Shown here piece after piece: positions 40,294-49,197 of a DNA stretch of 64,000 bases; positions within the stretch are counted from its first letter, which is position 1; the number at the start of each line of letters is the position of its first letter. Under the pieces are notes generated by a model. It did not search any database and had not been told where the DNA came from. It worked only from the letters and a program-made list of their open reading frames with translations. The stretch covers positions 1,302,001 through 1,366,000 of the forward strand of contig NZ_CP031194.1 of NCBI RefSeq assembly GCF_003344965.1. Direction: 5' to 3'. This DNA comes from Streptomyces paludis. Its GTDB lineage: Bacteria; Actinomycetota; Actinomycetes; Streptomycetales; Streptomycetaceae. The position numbers were made by a program, and so were the translations under genes.

Positions 40294-40327
40294 ATGGGCC
40301 TCGACCGCTGGGCGGGACAGCACGACG

Positions 40328-40350
40328 CCCGGCCGGAGAGCCCGGCCGGG
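40328..40350 (-). terminator. SPFH gene terminator
   Basis: CCCGGCCGG (40328-40336), 5-nt loop, CCGGCCGGG (40342-40350): perfect 9-bp hairpin, 36 nt past the stop of the SPFH gene and before the SNF2 promoter. Confidence 0.6.
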
Positions 40351-40385
40351 CATCGGTGTGACGGCGTGCGCGTGACGGCGTGCGC

Positions 40386-41372
40386 TCAGCCTCGGTGGGG
40401 CACGGTCTCGCGCGCGGAGCGGTCGTCGGCGCTGTCGGTGCTGTCGGCGCTGTCAGCGCTGTTGAGCACGTCGGCGCTGTTGAGCACGTCGGCGCTCTCC
40501 GCCTCGGAGGCGACGGCCTCCGTAGCGACGGGCGAGGCGCCGGCCGGTTCGGCGGCGGCGGGTGCCGCCTGGACGGCTCCGGAGACGGCCTGGACGGCCT
40601 GCACCGCCTCGGCGGGCGTGGCCCGTTCCAGGAACCGGAGCAGCTCGACGGGGAACGGCAGGACGAGTGTCGAGTTCTTCTCGGCGGCGACGGCGACCAC
40701 CGTCTGCAACAGCCGCAGCTGGAGCGCGGCGGGCTGTCCGGACATCTGCCGGGCCGCCTCCGAGAGCTTCTTGGACGCCTGAAGCTCGGCGTCCGCGTTG
40801 ATCACACGGGCCCGGCGCTCCCGGTCCGCCTCCGCCTGCCGTGCCATCGACCGTTTCATCGTCTCCGGCAGCGAGACGTCCTTGATCTCCACCCGGTCGA
40901 TCTGCACGCCCCAGCCGATGGACGGGCTGTCGATCATCAGCTCCAGCCCCTGGTTCAGCTTCTCCCGGTTCGACAGCAGATCGTCGAGATCGCTCTTGCC
41001 GATGATCGACCGCAGGGAGGTCTGCGCCATCTGCGAGACGGCGAACCGGTAGTCCTCCACCCGGATCAGCGCGTCCGCCGCGTCCACGACCTTGAAGTAG
41101 ATCACCGCGTCGACGCGCACCGTGACGTTGTCCCGGGTGATGCCGTCCTGCGCGGGCACCGGCATCGTCACGATCTGCATATTGACCTTGTGCAGCTTGT
41201 CCACGAACGGGATGACCGTCGTGAATCCCGGCCCCCGGACGCCGTCCCGCAGCCGGCCGAGCCGGAAGACCACACCTCGCTCGTACTGTTTGACGACCCG
41301 CGCGGCCGCCATCGCGTAAACCGCGCACGCGCAAATCACCGCGACGACCGCGATGACCAGTTCCTCGGCCAT
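40386..41372 (-). CDS. SPFH/band-7 (slipin/stomatin-like) membrane protein
   Basis: 328-residue membrane-anchored scaffold. There is one N-terminal helix (about 5-25), then the SPFH domain (VKQYERGVVFRLGRLRDGVR, GITRDNVTVRVDAVIYFKV, MAQTSLRSIIGKSDLDDLLS) and a helical coiled-coil part (MARQAEADRERRARVINADAE). The C-terminus is low-complexity, Ala/Glu-rich, and ends in Ser-Ala-Asp repeats (SADVLNSADVLNSADSADS) encoded by near-identical short DNA repeats at 40428-40490. Slipins organise membrane microdomains; no NfeD partner gene is adjacent. The ATG is preceded by GGGAG. Confidence 0.9.
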   Translation of the reverse strand: MAEELVIAVVAVICACAVYAMAAARVVKQYERGVVFRLGRLRDGVRGPGFTTVIPFVDKLHKVNMQIVTMPVPAQDGITRDNVTVRVDAVIYFKVVDAADALIRVEDYRFAVSQMAQTSLRSIIGKSDLDDLLSNREKLNQGLELMIDSPSIGWGVQIDRVEIKDVSLPETMKRSMARQAEADRERRARVINADAELQASKKLSEAARQMSGQPAALQLRLLQTVVAVAAEKNSTLVLPFPVELLRFLERATPAEAVQAVQAVSGAVQAAPAAAEPAGASPVATEAVASEAESADVLNSADVLNSADSADSTDSADDRSARETVPHRG

Positions 41373-41626
41373 GATGGGCTCCCAGACGCCGGACCGATGG
41401 TGCTATTACCACGGTATGCCTTGGATGACCCCGGGGCGAGAGGCGTGACACGGGTAAGAAGACATGGGGGCTACGGACCCGGCTCCGTAGCCCGCCCGGC
41501 CGCGCACCGGGTGCCGACGCGGCGCGACGGGGCAAAGCTTGCCGGGAGGGGCACTGGCGCCGGGCGTACCCACCCGCCGCCGGACGCCCCGCCGTACGTC
41601 CGCTTCCCGCAGAGACGAGGCCGCCC

Positions 41627-41971
41627 ATGTCCGTGATCGATCACCGGCGCCTCGCCCTCGCCGCCGGGGCGGCCCTCCTCACCCTCGGCGGCGCCACCGG
41701 CTGCGCGAGTCTGGACCGGACAGGGCTCGGCACCATCGCCTACGAGACGGCGAACAAGCACCTCGTCCAGGTGGACAGCCCCCGAGTCAGGGGCTGCCAC
41801 CGATTCGCCGCGGCGGGCGCGGTCAAGGTCACGAACCGCACCCGTGTGGACCTGGTCATGTACCCGTCGGACCACTGCGCGGGCGGGAACACGGTCTACA
41901 TCCCCACCGCGACCGCCGACGAGGTCGCCCCCGGCGCCGGGGTATGGCGCAGCTACACCCTGGTGCACTGA
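41627..41971 (+). CDS. small secreted protein, possible lipoprotein
   Basis: 114 residues. A basic N-terminus (MSVIDHRRLA) and hydrophobic stretch lead to ATGCAS, a weak lipobox at cysteine 26, so lipid anchoring is uncertain. The mature part has two further cysteines (GCHRF, DHCAGG) that may form a disulfide, and no recognisable domain. The ATG follows GACGAGG. It is flanked by the divergent SPFH gene and a convergent methyltransferase gene. I do not recognise its function. Confidence 0.7.
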   Translation: MSVIDHRRLALAAGAALLTLGGATGCASLDRTGLGTIAYETANKHLVQVDSPRVRGCHRFAAAGAVKVTNRTRVDLVMYPSDHCAGGNTVYIPTATADEVAPGAGVWRSYTLVH

Positions 41972-42039
41972 CAGCCGCGGCACCCACGGCCCCCGGCCGG
42001 GGGCGCTCGGACGCTCCTTCGGTTCGGCGCGGTTCGGCG

Positions 42040-42732
42040 CTACTTCGGTACGGCCCGCACCCAGGTGCCGTCGTCCGTGAGGTACGCGTCGACCGCCAGT
42101 CCCGCCTGGTCGAGATATCCCTCGAACGCCTCCTTCGTCAGCTCACGCGAGTGGAACGTCTGCTTCCAGGTCACGTCCGGGAAGATGTACTCGGCCCGCA
42201 GGGCGTCCACCCCGTCCCCCACCGGCTCGCACGCCACCATCCGCACCTGGCAGCCGGCCGCCTCGTCGTACCGCTCCCAGGGCACCGCCCTGTGCCAGTC
42301 CAGGCCCTCGCGCTGGATCAGCACGCACCCGTCGTCGGCGACATGCCGGCGGCAGGCCCGCAACAGGGCGTCCCGCAAACGGTGTTCGGCGAAGTGGACC
42401 AGATACGACGCGAGCATCACCACGTCGAACGTCTCGTCCAGCTCCAGTGTCTCGATCGGGCTCAGGACCGTACGGGCGCCCCGGATCCTCTCCAGCATCT
42501 CGGGGGACTCGTCCACGGCCGTCACCACGAACCCGCGCTCGATCAGCGGATGTGTGACCCGGCCCGCGCCGCAGCCCAGCTCCAGCAGCGACGCCCCGGC
42601 CGGGACCGCCGCCGCGATGACATCGGGCTCCCGGCCCGCGGTGAGCCGGGAGTAAAGATCGACAGCGCAGCCGTCCGGTGTGATCGCCCCCGGTCCAGTG
42701 CCCTCATGCCCCACACGCATTTGAGTGCTCAT
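42040..42732 (-). CDS. class I SAM-dependent methyltransferase
   Basis: About 230 residues with the Rossmann methyltransferase motif I LLELGCGAGRVTHPL, the post-I acidic residue in VTAVDESPEML, and FDVVMLASYLVHF for motifs II/III. The C-terminal segment (TWKQTFHSRELTKEAFEGYL) resembles small-molecule methyltransferases rather than rRNA enzymes. ATG 42732 lacks a ribosome site, and a downstream ATG (42720) is an alternative. It is divergent from the small membrane protein gene at 42862. The substrate is unknown. Confidence 0.82.
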   Translation of the reverse strand: MSTQMRVGHEGTGPGAITPDGCAVDLYSRLTAGREPDVIAAAVPAGASLLELGCGAGRVTHPLIERGFVVTAVDESPEMLERIRGARTVLSPIETLELDETFDVVMLASYLVHFAEHRLRDALLRACRRHVADDGCVLIQREGLDWHRAVPWERYDEAAGCQVRMVACEPVGDGVDALRAEYIFPDVTWKQTFHSRELTKEAFEGYLDQAGLAVDAYLTDDGTWVRAVPK

Positions 42733-42861
42733 GAACAGCAAAACGCGCACCGCCGGGGCGCCGTTCCGCCGCGTGCTGGCGATATCACGCCAAATCATGG
42801 TTCGCATAGCGGACACGCCTCGTGGGTACATAGCGGTTACAAGGCGGACGGGAGGTGCGAT

Positions 42862-43263
42862 GTGCCCATGCGTACGGGACGGACGGGAAGCGAGCCGGTG
42901 ACCGCGCGCAGCGCGCTGCGCATGCGCTTCTGGCTGAGCGTGTGGGGGCTGCTCTGGACCACCGGCGGTACGGCGGCGTTCGCGGTGGCCGGGCAGATCT
43001 GGTGGGCGCTGGCCTGCGGGGTGCTCGCGCTGATCGTGGCGGCCGACCTCGTCGTGGTGCGGTGGCGGATCCGTCAGGGCCCGCGTTTCCAGCCGGGCCG
43101 GGACGTCCCGCCGTATCCGCCGGGACACGGCCGGAATGTGGTGCTTGAGGAGAACCGCGAGCGGGAACGCGACCGGCTCCGCCAGCTGCGCAACCGCACC
43201 CGCGTACCCAGGCACCGCACCCGCATACCCGGACACGGACCGACCGCGGGCAGCGGGCGCTGA
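42862..43263 (+). CDS. small two-helix membrane protein
   Basis: 133 residues with two adjacent transmembrane helices (FWLSVWGLLWTTGGTAAFAV and WWALACGVLALIVAADLVVV), then a basic, Arg-rich cytoplasmic tail with Pro/His/Gly repeats (RVPRHRTRIPGHGP). GTG 42862 is chosen because GGGAGG precedes it by 6 nt; ATG 42868 is an alternative. No known domain. Related small DUF-type proteins are common in Streptomyces. Function unknown. Confidence 0.72.
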   Translation: MPMRTGRTGSEPVTARSALRMRFWLSVWGLLWTTGGTAAFAVAGQIWWALACGVLALIVAADLVVVRWRIRQGPRFQPGRDVPPYPPGHGRNVVLEENRERERDRLRQLRNRTRVPRHRTRIPGHGPTAGSGR

Positions 43264-43273
43264 GCGGGGAGGC

Positions 43274-43654
43274 TCACTCCCCGGCGCCGCCGCCGTCGAG
43301 GTCGAAACGCGCCGCCTTCATGTACTCCGGCTTGGGATCCAGCGCAGCCGCCAGCCGGAAGTGCCGCTTGGCCAGCTCGGGGCGGCCCGACCGCTCGAAC
43401 GTACGGGCGAGGGCGAAGTGCGCGAAGGCGTTGTCCGGCTCCCGCTCCAGGACCAGCTCGAATTCCAGCTCGGCGGGGCGCAGCTGGGCCGCGGCGAAGA
43501 ACGCGCGGGCGCGCAGCAGTCTGGCCGCCGTGTTCTCCGGGTGGGCCCCGATGACCGAGTCCAGCAGCTTCACAGCCCCGCGCGGATCCCGAGCGGCGAG
43601 CAGCTGCTCGGCCGCGCGATAGTCGATGACGTGGGTTTCCGGACTCTCTGGCAC
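43274..43654 (-). CDS. small TPR protein
   Basis: 126 residues made of about three tetratricopeptide-like helical hairpins (AAEQLLAARDPRGAVKLLD, AARLLRARAFFAAAQLRPAE, AHFALARTFERSGRPELAKR). The GTG start follows GGGAAGGATG. It lies 49 nt downstream of coaE on the same strand, so it is probably co-transcribed. Expected to mediate protein-protein contacts; no partner can be named. Confidence 0.85.
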   Translation of the reverse strand: MPESPETHVIDYRAAEQLLAARDPRGAVKLLDSVIGAHPENTAARLLRARAFFAAAQLRPAELEFELVLEREPDNAFAHFALARTFERSGRPELAKRHFRLAAALDPKPEYMKAARFDLDGGGAGE

Positions 43655-43703
43655 GATCGCATCCTTCCCTAGCTGCGCGCGTTCAACGCCGGATCCGGCG
43701 AAG

Positions 43704-44360
43704 CTATTCCCCCGGGGTGTCCGGCGGGTTGTCCGCCGGGGTGGCCTGCGCGGGCCCCCGGGTGTCCGCCGCGCGGCCCAGCAGGTCCCGCCAGATCTCG
43801 CGGACCCTCGGCTCCAGCCGCTCCAGCGGACCGTCGTTGTCGATGACGAGATCCGCGACGGCCCGGCGCTGCTCGCGGGTGGCCTGCGCGGCCATCCGCT
43901 CGCGCGCCTCGGTCTCCGTCATCCCCCGCAGCCGCACCAGCCGGTCGAGCTGGGTCTCCGGCGTGGCGTCCACGACGAGCACCAGGTCGAAGAGGGCCGC
44001 CATACCGTTCTCGACAAGGAGCGGCACATCGTGCACCACGACCGACCCGGGCCCGGCGGCCGACTCCAGTTCGGCGGAGCGCGCCCGGACCAGCGGATGC
44101 ACGATCGCGTTGAGGGCGCGCAGCCGGTCGTGGTCGCCGAAGACGATCCCGCCGAGTTTCGGACGGTCGAGGGCGCCGTCGTCCCTGAGCACCCCCGGGC
44201 CGAACTCGGCGACCACGGCGGCCAGTCCGGGCGTTCCCGGCTCCACCACTTCCCGTGCGATCCGATCGGAATCGATCAGCACCGCGCCGTAACCGGCCAG
44301 GAGCCTGGACACTTCGCTCTTGCCCGCACCAATTCCGCCCGTAAGTCCCAGCCTCAGCAT
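43704..44360 (-). CDS. coaE: dephospho-CoA kinase
   Basis: Last enzyme of coenzyme A synthesis; phosphorylates the 3'-hydroxyl of dephospho-CoA. The P-loop [11 protein letters not shown] is at residues 5-15, followed by the family motifs [11 protein letters not shown] and [10 protein letters not shown] and the LID segment [14 protein letters not shown]. 218 residues, with a Pro/Ala/Thr-rich tail. The ATG begins MLRLGLTGG, as in homologues. It lies downstream of the PAC2 gene, followed by the TPR gene. Confidence 0.95.
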   Translation of the reverse strand: MLRLGLTGGIGAGKSEVSRLLAGYGAVLIDSDRIAREVVEPGTPGLAAVVAEFGPGVLRDDGALDRPKLGGIVFGDHDRLRALNAIVHPLVRARSAELESAAGPGSVVVHDVPLLVENGMAALFDLVLVVDATPETQLDRLVRLRGMTETEARERMAAQATREQRRAVADLVIDNDGPLERLEPRVREIWRDLLGRAADTRGPAQATPADNPPDTPGE

Positions 44361-44395
44361 GGAGCCAGCCTAGCCAGGCCCCCACCGCGCGCCAC

Positions 44396-44450
44396 GACCG
44401 CCGCGGTCATCACCGTCGCGACCGCCGCGGTCACGGCCGCGACCGCCGCC
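44396..44450. repeat. short direct repeats of GACCGCCGCGGTCA
   Basis: GACCGCCGCGGTCA occurs at 44396-44409 and 44420-44433, with a partial third copy (GACCGCCGCC) from about 44441. Each contains the palindrome ACCGCGGT-like core CCGCGG. It lies between coaE and the PAC2 gene, in the likely coaE leader. Confidence 0.6.
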
Positions 44451-44463
44451 CCCGGCCGGGCGG

Positions 44464-45408
44464 TCAGTGGCCGCCGTCGCCCTCCCGCTCCGCGAGGAAC
44501 TTCTCGAACTCCCGGCCGATCTCGTCGGCCGACGGCAGCTCCGTCGGCTCCGCCACCAGATTGCCGCGCGTCTCGGCGCCCGCGACCGCGTCGTACTGGT
44601 GCTCAAGCCCCTGCACCATCGTGACCAGGTCCTCGTCGCCCTCGCCCAGCTGCCGCTCGATCTCGGTCTGCGTCCGCTGCGCCTCCGTACGCAGGGAGTG
44701 CGCGACGCTCGGCAGCACCAGGCCCGTCGCCGCCGTGATCGCCTCCAGCGCGGTCAGCGCCGCGTCCGGGTACGAGGACCGGGCGACATAGTGCGGGACA
44801 TGCGCCGCGACACCGAGGACATCGTGGCCCGCCTCTATCAGCCGGTACTCGACGAGCGACTCGGCGCTGCCGGGGACCTGTGCCTCGTCGAAGGGGCTGC
44901 GGTGGCCCGGCATCAGATCCGTACGGTTGCCGTGCGGGGTGATGCCCACGGGCCGGGTGTGCGGAACGCCCATCGGGATGCCGTGGAAGTTGACGGACAG
45001 CCGTACGCCGAGACGCTCGATGATCTGCCGGACGGCCAGCGCGAAGCGCTCCCACTCCACATCCGGCTCCGGCCCCGACATCAGCAGGAACGGCGCTCCG
45101 GTGGCGTCCTGTACGAGCCGGACATCCAGCGTCGGCGTCTCGAAGGCGGTCCAGCGGTCGCGGCGGAAGGTGAGCAGCGGGCGCCGTGCGCGGTAGTCGA
45201 CCAGCCGGTCGTGGTCGAAGCGGGCCACCACCTGGTGGGGCAGCGACTCCAGCAGGTTCTCGACAATCTGGTCGCCGGTCTCCCCCGCGTCGATGTAGCC
45301 GTCGAAGTGGTACAGCATGACCAGGCCCGCCGACTCCTGCGCCAGTGCCATGTCGACGACGGCGAGGCCCTTGGGCTCCCATTCGTACAAACCCTGCGGA
45401 TCAAGCAC
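44464..45408 (-). CDS. PAC2 family protein (proteasome-assembly-chaperone-like)
   Basis: 314-residue protein of the PAC2 family, whose actinobacterial members are ATP-grasp-neighbour or proteasome-associated proteins of unclear role. Seen: [25 protein letters not shown], the conserved [20 protein letters not shown], and [21 protein letters not shown] 45408 follows GGAGGAG at 8 nt. It lies upstream of coaE on the same strand with 100 nt between. Confidence 0.87.
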   Translation of the reverse strand: MLDPQGLYEWEPKGLAVVDMALAQESAGLVMLYHFDGYIDAGETGDQIVENLLESLPHQVVARFDHDRLVDYRARRPLLTFRRDRWTAFETPTLDVRLVQDATGAPFLLMSGPEPDVEWERFALAVRQIIERLGVRLSVNFHGIPMGVPHTRPVGITPHGNRTDLMPGHRSPFDEAQVPGSAESLVEYRLIEAGHDVLGVAAHVPHYVARSSYPDAALTALEAITAATGLVLPSVAHSLRTEAQRTQTEIERQLGEGDEDLVTMVQGLEHQYDAVAGAETRGNLVAEPTELPSADEIGREFEKFLAEREGDGGH

Positions 45409-45516
45409 GGTTACCGCTCCTCCTCGTGTTCTCCAGGGAGAACGCACCACGGAGCGCGGGCATTCCCCGCGCCCCATGGTGCCCAGAAGCCGCTGTCCCT
45501 GCCCCGGCCCGTTCGC

Positions 45517-47130
45517 TCACCCCCGGCCGAGGACCCGCGCGTGCAGCGCCGTGACCGTCCTGCGGGCGGAGGTGAAGGCGCCGTGCTGCCAGGCACTGGC
45601 GTACGACAGATGGTCGCCGGTGAAGTAGACGCGTCCGGTGGGCTTGTTGAGCGGGTCGAAGACGGCCGCGTCGGGGCCGCCGGCCAGGGAGTGCCAGGCC
45701 GCCTCCAGATGGGGCGTCTGCCGCCAGTGGTGGGAGAAGGACGAGACGAGTTCGCTCCGGTACTTCTCGCCGTGGATCCGTACGCCCTGCTCCACCGCCC
45801 GCGCCTCCCGGTCGCGCGGCGCGAGCCGGGCGTAGGTGTCGGCCGCCGTACCGGTGTTGTAGTAGCCGACGAGCACTCCGCGCCGGCCGTGGTGCCCGTA
45901 CGACGGGTACCAGATGTGGGCGAGGTCGAGATCCGTCTCGGTGATGCCGCCGTAAATCCGGTGGTCGCTCTCCCACCAGCGGCTTCGGTATTCGAGGCCG
46001 ATCTTGCCCGCCGAGGCCGGCCGGCACGCCTCCAGCGCGGTCTGCACGGCCGCGCCGAGGTTGTGCCGGGTCCTGGCCAGGATGTTGGGCGGCAGCGCGG
46101 CCACGCAGTAGTCCGCGTCGATGGTCCGTGTCCGGCCGCCGCGTGTGTACGAGACGCTCACCCCGGCGGCCCGGTCGGTGATCTGCTGGACGACCGCGCC
46201 CGTCAGGATCCGGTGCGCGCCGACCGCCCGGGTGAGCGCCGCGGGTATACGGTCCATTCCGCCGACCGGCTGGAACATCAGCATCGCCTGGTCATAGCCG
46301 AATTCGAACGCGAAGTACCGGCCGACGCCGCTGGCGAAGACCTCCGAGGCGGCGGGCACCGGTCCCAGCGCCACGCCGGGTGTGCCGGCGGCGCCCGGGT
46401 CGACGCGGTAGCCGCGGCGCGTGCTGCCGGTGTACGAGAGCCTGGCGCCGATGTCCCCGAAGCTCTTGAGGAATTCGAGGAGCCGCTCCCGGTCGTCGGC
46501 GGTGAGTTCCTCGTCGAGCGCGCCCTTGTTGGTGGCCTTGGCAAGCAACTCGGAGACATAGCCGTACACATCGGCCTTGGCGGTGCGGTGGCGCACCGGG
46601 GCCGTCATCCCGGCCTTCTCGTTGTAGAGGTACGCGTTGGCGTTGGCGTTGGTGAAGACCTCGACGGGGACGCCCAGTTCGCGGCAGTAGTCCATGGTGG
46701 TCATCCACTGCGGGATCCGGGCGGGGCCCGCGTTGAGGTACTGGCCGTCGGTGAAGCGCGCGGTCTGCCGGTTGCCGTACAGATCGAGGCTGGTGTCCCC
46801 GCCGCGTACGGTGAAGTTACGGCCGCCGGTGCGGTCCCTGGCCTCCAGGACCGTACAGTCGTAGCCCGCCTTGCCGAGTTCGTACGCGGTGGTCAGACCG
46901 GCTATGCCGGCGCCGACGATGACGACCTTGGCCGCGGCCCGGCCGGTGAGGGTGAGGTCCCCCGTTCTGGGCGCGTGGAACACGGGTTCGCGGCTCGCGG
47001 CCTCGGCGGTGGGGGCGAGCCCCAGGGCCCCCATGGTGGCGAGCATCGCGCCCGCCCCTCCGGTGGCGCCCACCTGGCGCAGAAAACCGCGGCGGCTGGT
47101 GCCCGTGCTGCTGTCCGGCGCTTGGCTCAT
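45517..47130 (-). CDS. Tat-exported flavin monoamine/L-amino-acid oxidase
   Basis: 537-residue FAD-dependent amine oxidase. It has a twin-arginine signal SRRGFLRQ (R13-R14) with a hydrophobic stretch ending about AEAA, then the FAD-binding GAGIAG (73-78), EARDRTGGR, RIPQWMTTMDYC and the C-terminal GRVYFTGDHLSYASAWQHGA typical of L-amino-acid and monoamine oxidases. Exported folded with its flavin, it would oxidise an amine and release hydrogen peroxide and ammonia outside the cell. Specificity cannot be read from the sequence. The ATG precedes MSQAPDSSTG. It lies alone between rpsA and the PAC2 gene. Confidence 0.9.
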   Translation of the reverse strand: MSQAPDSSTGTSRRGFLRQVGATGGAGAMLATMGALGLAPTAEAASREPVFHAPRTGDLTLTGRAAAKVVIVGAGIAGLTTAYELGKAGYDCTVLEARDRTGGRNFTVRGGDTSLDLYGNRQTARFTDGQYLNAGPARIPQWMTTMDYCRELGVPVEVFTNANANAYLYNEKAGMTAPVRHRTAKADVYGYVSELLAKATNKGALDEELTADDRERLLEFLKSFGDIGARLSYTGSTRRGYRVDPGAAGTPGVALGPVPAASEVFASGVGRYFAFEFGYDQAMLMFQPVGGMDRIPAALTRAVGAHRILTGAVVQQITDRAAGVSVSYTRGGRTRTIDADYCVAALPPNILARTRHNLGAAVQTALEACRPASAGKIGLEYRSRWWESDHRIYGGITETDLDLAHIWYPSYGHHGRRGVLVGYYNTGTAADTYARLAPRDREARAVEQGVRIHGEKYRSELVSSFSHHWRQTPHLEAAWHSLAGGPDAAVFDPLNKPTGRVYFTGDHLSYASAWQHGAFTSARRTVTALHARVLGRG

Positions 47131-47276
47131 GTCCCGGTACCCCTTCCCGTCTTCAGGTGTGCCGGGATCCTGACAACGGGATGTTACGGACCGTCAGATA
47201 GCCGCGTGTCCCCCACGTTGCCCTCCCCTCACGGCGATCGCGGGCACACGTCCACGGACATGCGCAGAAGGACATG

Positions 47277-47312
47277 CGTAAGGCCCGCCCCCCGGAGGGG
47301 ACGGGCCTTACG
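47277..47312 (-). terminator. rpsA terminator
   Basis: CGTAAGGCCCG (47277-47287) and CGGGCCTTACG (47302-47312) form a perfect 11-bp stem. The C/G-rich apex (CCCC...GGGG) extends the pairing. It lies 44 nt after the rpsA stop. Confidence 0.8.
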
Positions 47313-47355
47313 TACGACTCAGCTACCGCTACCGCTCACGCGGTGGACCGGAGCG

Positions 47356-48864
47356 TCAGCTCTGGCCGCCGGCGAGCTTCTCGCGCAGCGCGGCAAGCGC
47401 CTCGTCCGACGCCAGGGCGCCGGAGTTGTCGTCGGACTCCGAGGAGTACGAGCCACCACCGGAGGCGGCGGGAGCACTGCCACCGGCGGCGGGTGCGGCA
47501 GCACCCTCGGCGGCAGCGGCCTCGTCGGCCTCGCGGGACTTGATGACCTGGGCCTGGTGCTGCTCGAAGCGCGACTGCGCCTCGGCGTACTGGCCCTCCC
47601 ACGCCTCACGCTGGGTCTCGAAGCCCTCGAGCCAGTCGTTGGTCTCGGGGTCGAAGCCCTCGGGGTAGATGTAGTTGCCCTGGTCGTCGTAGGACGCGGC
47701 CATGCCGTAGAGCGTCGGGTCGAACTCGACCGAGGCCGGGTCGTTGCCGAAGGACTCGTTGGCCTGCTTCAGCGAGAGGCTGATGCGGCGGCGCTCCAGG
47801 TCGATGTCGATGACCTTGACGAAGATCTCGTCGTTGACCTGGACGACCTGCTCCGGGATCTCCACGTGGCGCTCGGCCAGCTCGGAGATGTGGACCAGAC
47901 CCTCGATGCCCTCGTCGACGCGGACGAACGCACCGAAGGGAACGAGCTTGGTGACCTTACCCGGGACGACCTGACCGATCTGGTGCGTCCGGGCGAACTG
48001 CTGCCACGGGTCTTCCTGCGTCGCCTTGAGCGACAGGGAGACACGCTCGCGGTCCATGTCGACGTCGAGAACCTCGACGGTGACTTCCTGGCCGACCTCG
48101 ACAACCTCGGAGGGGTGGTCGATGTGCTTCCAGGACAGCTCGGAGACGTGCACGAGACCGTCGACGCCGCCGAGGTCCACGAACGCACCGAAGTTGACGA
48201 TCGAGGAGACGACGCCGGAGCGGACCTGGCCCTTCTGCAGGGTCGTGAGGAAGGTCTGGCGGACCTCGCTCTGGGTCTGCTCCAGCCAGGCACGGCGGGA
48301 CAGGACCACGTTGTTGCGGTTCTTGTCCAGCTCGATGATCTTGGCTTCGAGCTCCTTGCCCACGTAGGGCTGGAGGTCGCGGACGCGGCGCATCTCGACG
48401 AGGGAGGCCGGCAGGAAGCCACGGAGGCCGATGTCGAGGATGAGACCACCCTTGACCACCTCGATGACGGTACCGGTGACGATTCCGTCCTCTTCCTTGA
48501 TCTTCTCGATCGTGCCCCAGGCGCGCTCGTACTGGGCGCGCTTCTTCGAGAGGATCAGGCGGCCTTCCTTGTCCTCCTTCTGGAGAACAAGGGCCTCGAT
48601 CTCGTCGCCGACCTTGACGACCTCATTGGGGTCGACGTCGTGCTTGATCGAAAGCTCGCGGGACGGGATGACGCCTTCGGTCTTGTAACCGATGTCGAGC
48701 AGGACCTCGTCCCGGTCGACCTTCACGATGACGCCATCCACGATGTCGCCGTCGTTGAAGTACTTGATCGTCTCGTCGATCGCGGCGAGGAAGGCTTCCT
48801 CGTTACCGATGTCGTTGACCGCAACCTGCGGAGTGGTGGCGGTGGTCTCGGTGCTGCTCGTCAT
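47356..48864 (-). CDS. rpsA: 30S ribosomal protein S1
   Basis: 502-residue RNA-binding ribosomal protein that helps mRNA docking at initiation. Four S1 OB-fold repeats are seen: IVDGVIVKVDRDEVLLDIGY, GTVIEVVKGGLILDIGLRGF, SGVVSSIVNFGAFVDLGGVD, and PGKVTKLVPFGAFVRVDEGI. A C-terminal Ala/Gly/Ser-rich acidic tail follows, as in actinobacteria, where messages are often leaderless and S1 is shorter than in E. coli. The ATG follows GGAGCCC. It is driven by a strong promoter about 200 nt upstream. Confidence 0.97.
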   Translation of the reverse strand: MTSSTETTATTPQVAVNDIGNEEAFLAAIDETIKYFNDGDIVDGVIVKVDRDEVLLDIGYKTEGVIPSRELSIKHDVDPNEVVKVGDEIEALVLQKEDKEGRLILSKKRAQYERAWGTIEKIKEEDGIVTGTVIEVVKGGLILDIGLRGFLPASLVEMRRVRDLQPYVGKELEAKIIELDKNRNNVVLSRRAWLEQTQSEVRQTFLTTLQKGQVRSGVVSSIVNFGAFVDLGGVDGLVHVSELSWKHIDHPSEVVEVGQEVTVEVLDVDMDRERVSLSLKATQEDPWQQFARTHQIGQVVPGKVTKLVPFGAFVRVDEGIEGLVHISELAERHVEIPEQVVQVNDEIFVKVIDIDLERRRISLSLKQANESFGNDPASVEFDPTLYGMAASYDDQGNYIYPEGFDPETNDWLEGFETQREAWEGQYAEAQSRFEQHQAQVIKSREADEAAAAEGAAAPAAGGSAPAASGGGSYSSESDDNSGALASDEALAALREKLAGGQS

Positions 48865-49197
48865 GTGGGAAAGGGCTCCGGTGCGGACAGTGAGTCGTAG
48901 GTACTGCTACGCCGGGAGCCCGTATCGCCACCTGTAGAAGCCGGACAGCCAAGGAAGCGCCGCCCCGGACAAAGGGAAAGCGCCTCGACAACCGAGGGAT
49001 ACACAGATGCGAGCGCGGCTGCTACGTCTGAGGCGCGCAAGCCCGCAGCGCAACCTTTAGCATACGGGGGCAGCCGGGCACGGTCAATGCGCGAAGGCGC
49101 ACACCCGGGGTTGAACCTCTCATACCCGGCACAATCAGCGTTCGCTGAGGCCACAGGGCTCCGCGACGACTCCTCGCAGACTACGACGACGGACACG
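48865..49197. other. intergenic region holding the rpsA leader and promoter
   Basis: A 333-bp divergent gap. The right part holds the rpsA promoter (49059-49087). The rest, about 188 nt, is the rpsA 5' leader, with short GC-rich inverted segments but no leader peptide I could support. On the plus strand, TTGAAC near 49112 might be the -35 box of the methyltransferase gene, but no matching -10 box was found. Confidence 0.5.
49059..49087 (-). promoter_or_regulatory. strong vegetative promoter of rpsA
   Basis: Minus strand TTGACC (49087-49082), exactly 17 nt, TATGCT (49064-49059), very close to the HrdB/sigma-70 consensus. Transcription would begin near 49052, giving a leader of about 188 nt. 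Confidence 0.8.

Noticed and set aside
40428..40490. TGTCGGTG sequence resembling the damage promoter box
   Set aside because: It lies within the short coding repeats of the SPFH protein C-terminus and has no TANNNT eight bases downstream.
41963..41973. CACTGACA (complement TGTCAGTG) at the end of the small secreted protein gene
   Set aside because: The position for the -10 box reads TGTAGC and no gene starts at the required distance, so it is chance around a stop codon.
43672..44624. Attachment site or integrative element near coaE suggested by short repeats
   Set aside because: The GACCGCCGCGGTCA repeats are short and local, with no integrase, tRNA or flanking duplication.
44467..48900. 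1477-codon open frame on the plus strand
   Set aside because: It runs antisense through the PAC2, amine oxidase and rpsA genes. Those have clear domains, while this frame reads as low-complexity Val/Asp/Leu/Arg sequence, the usual high-GC shadow.
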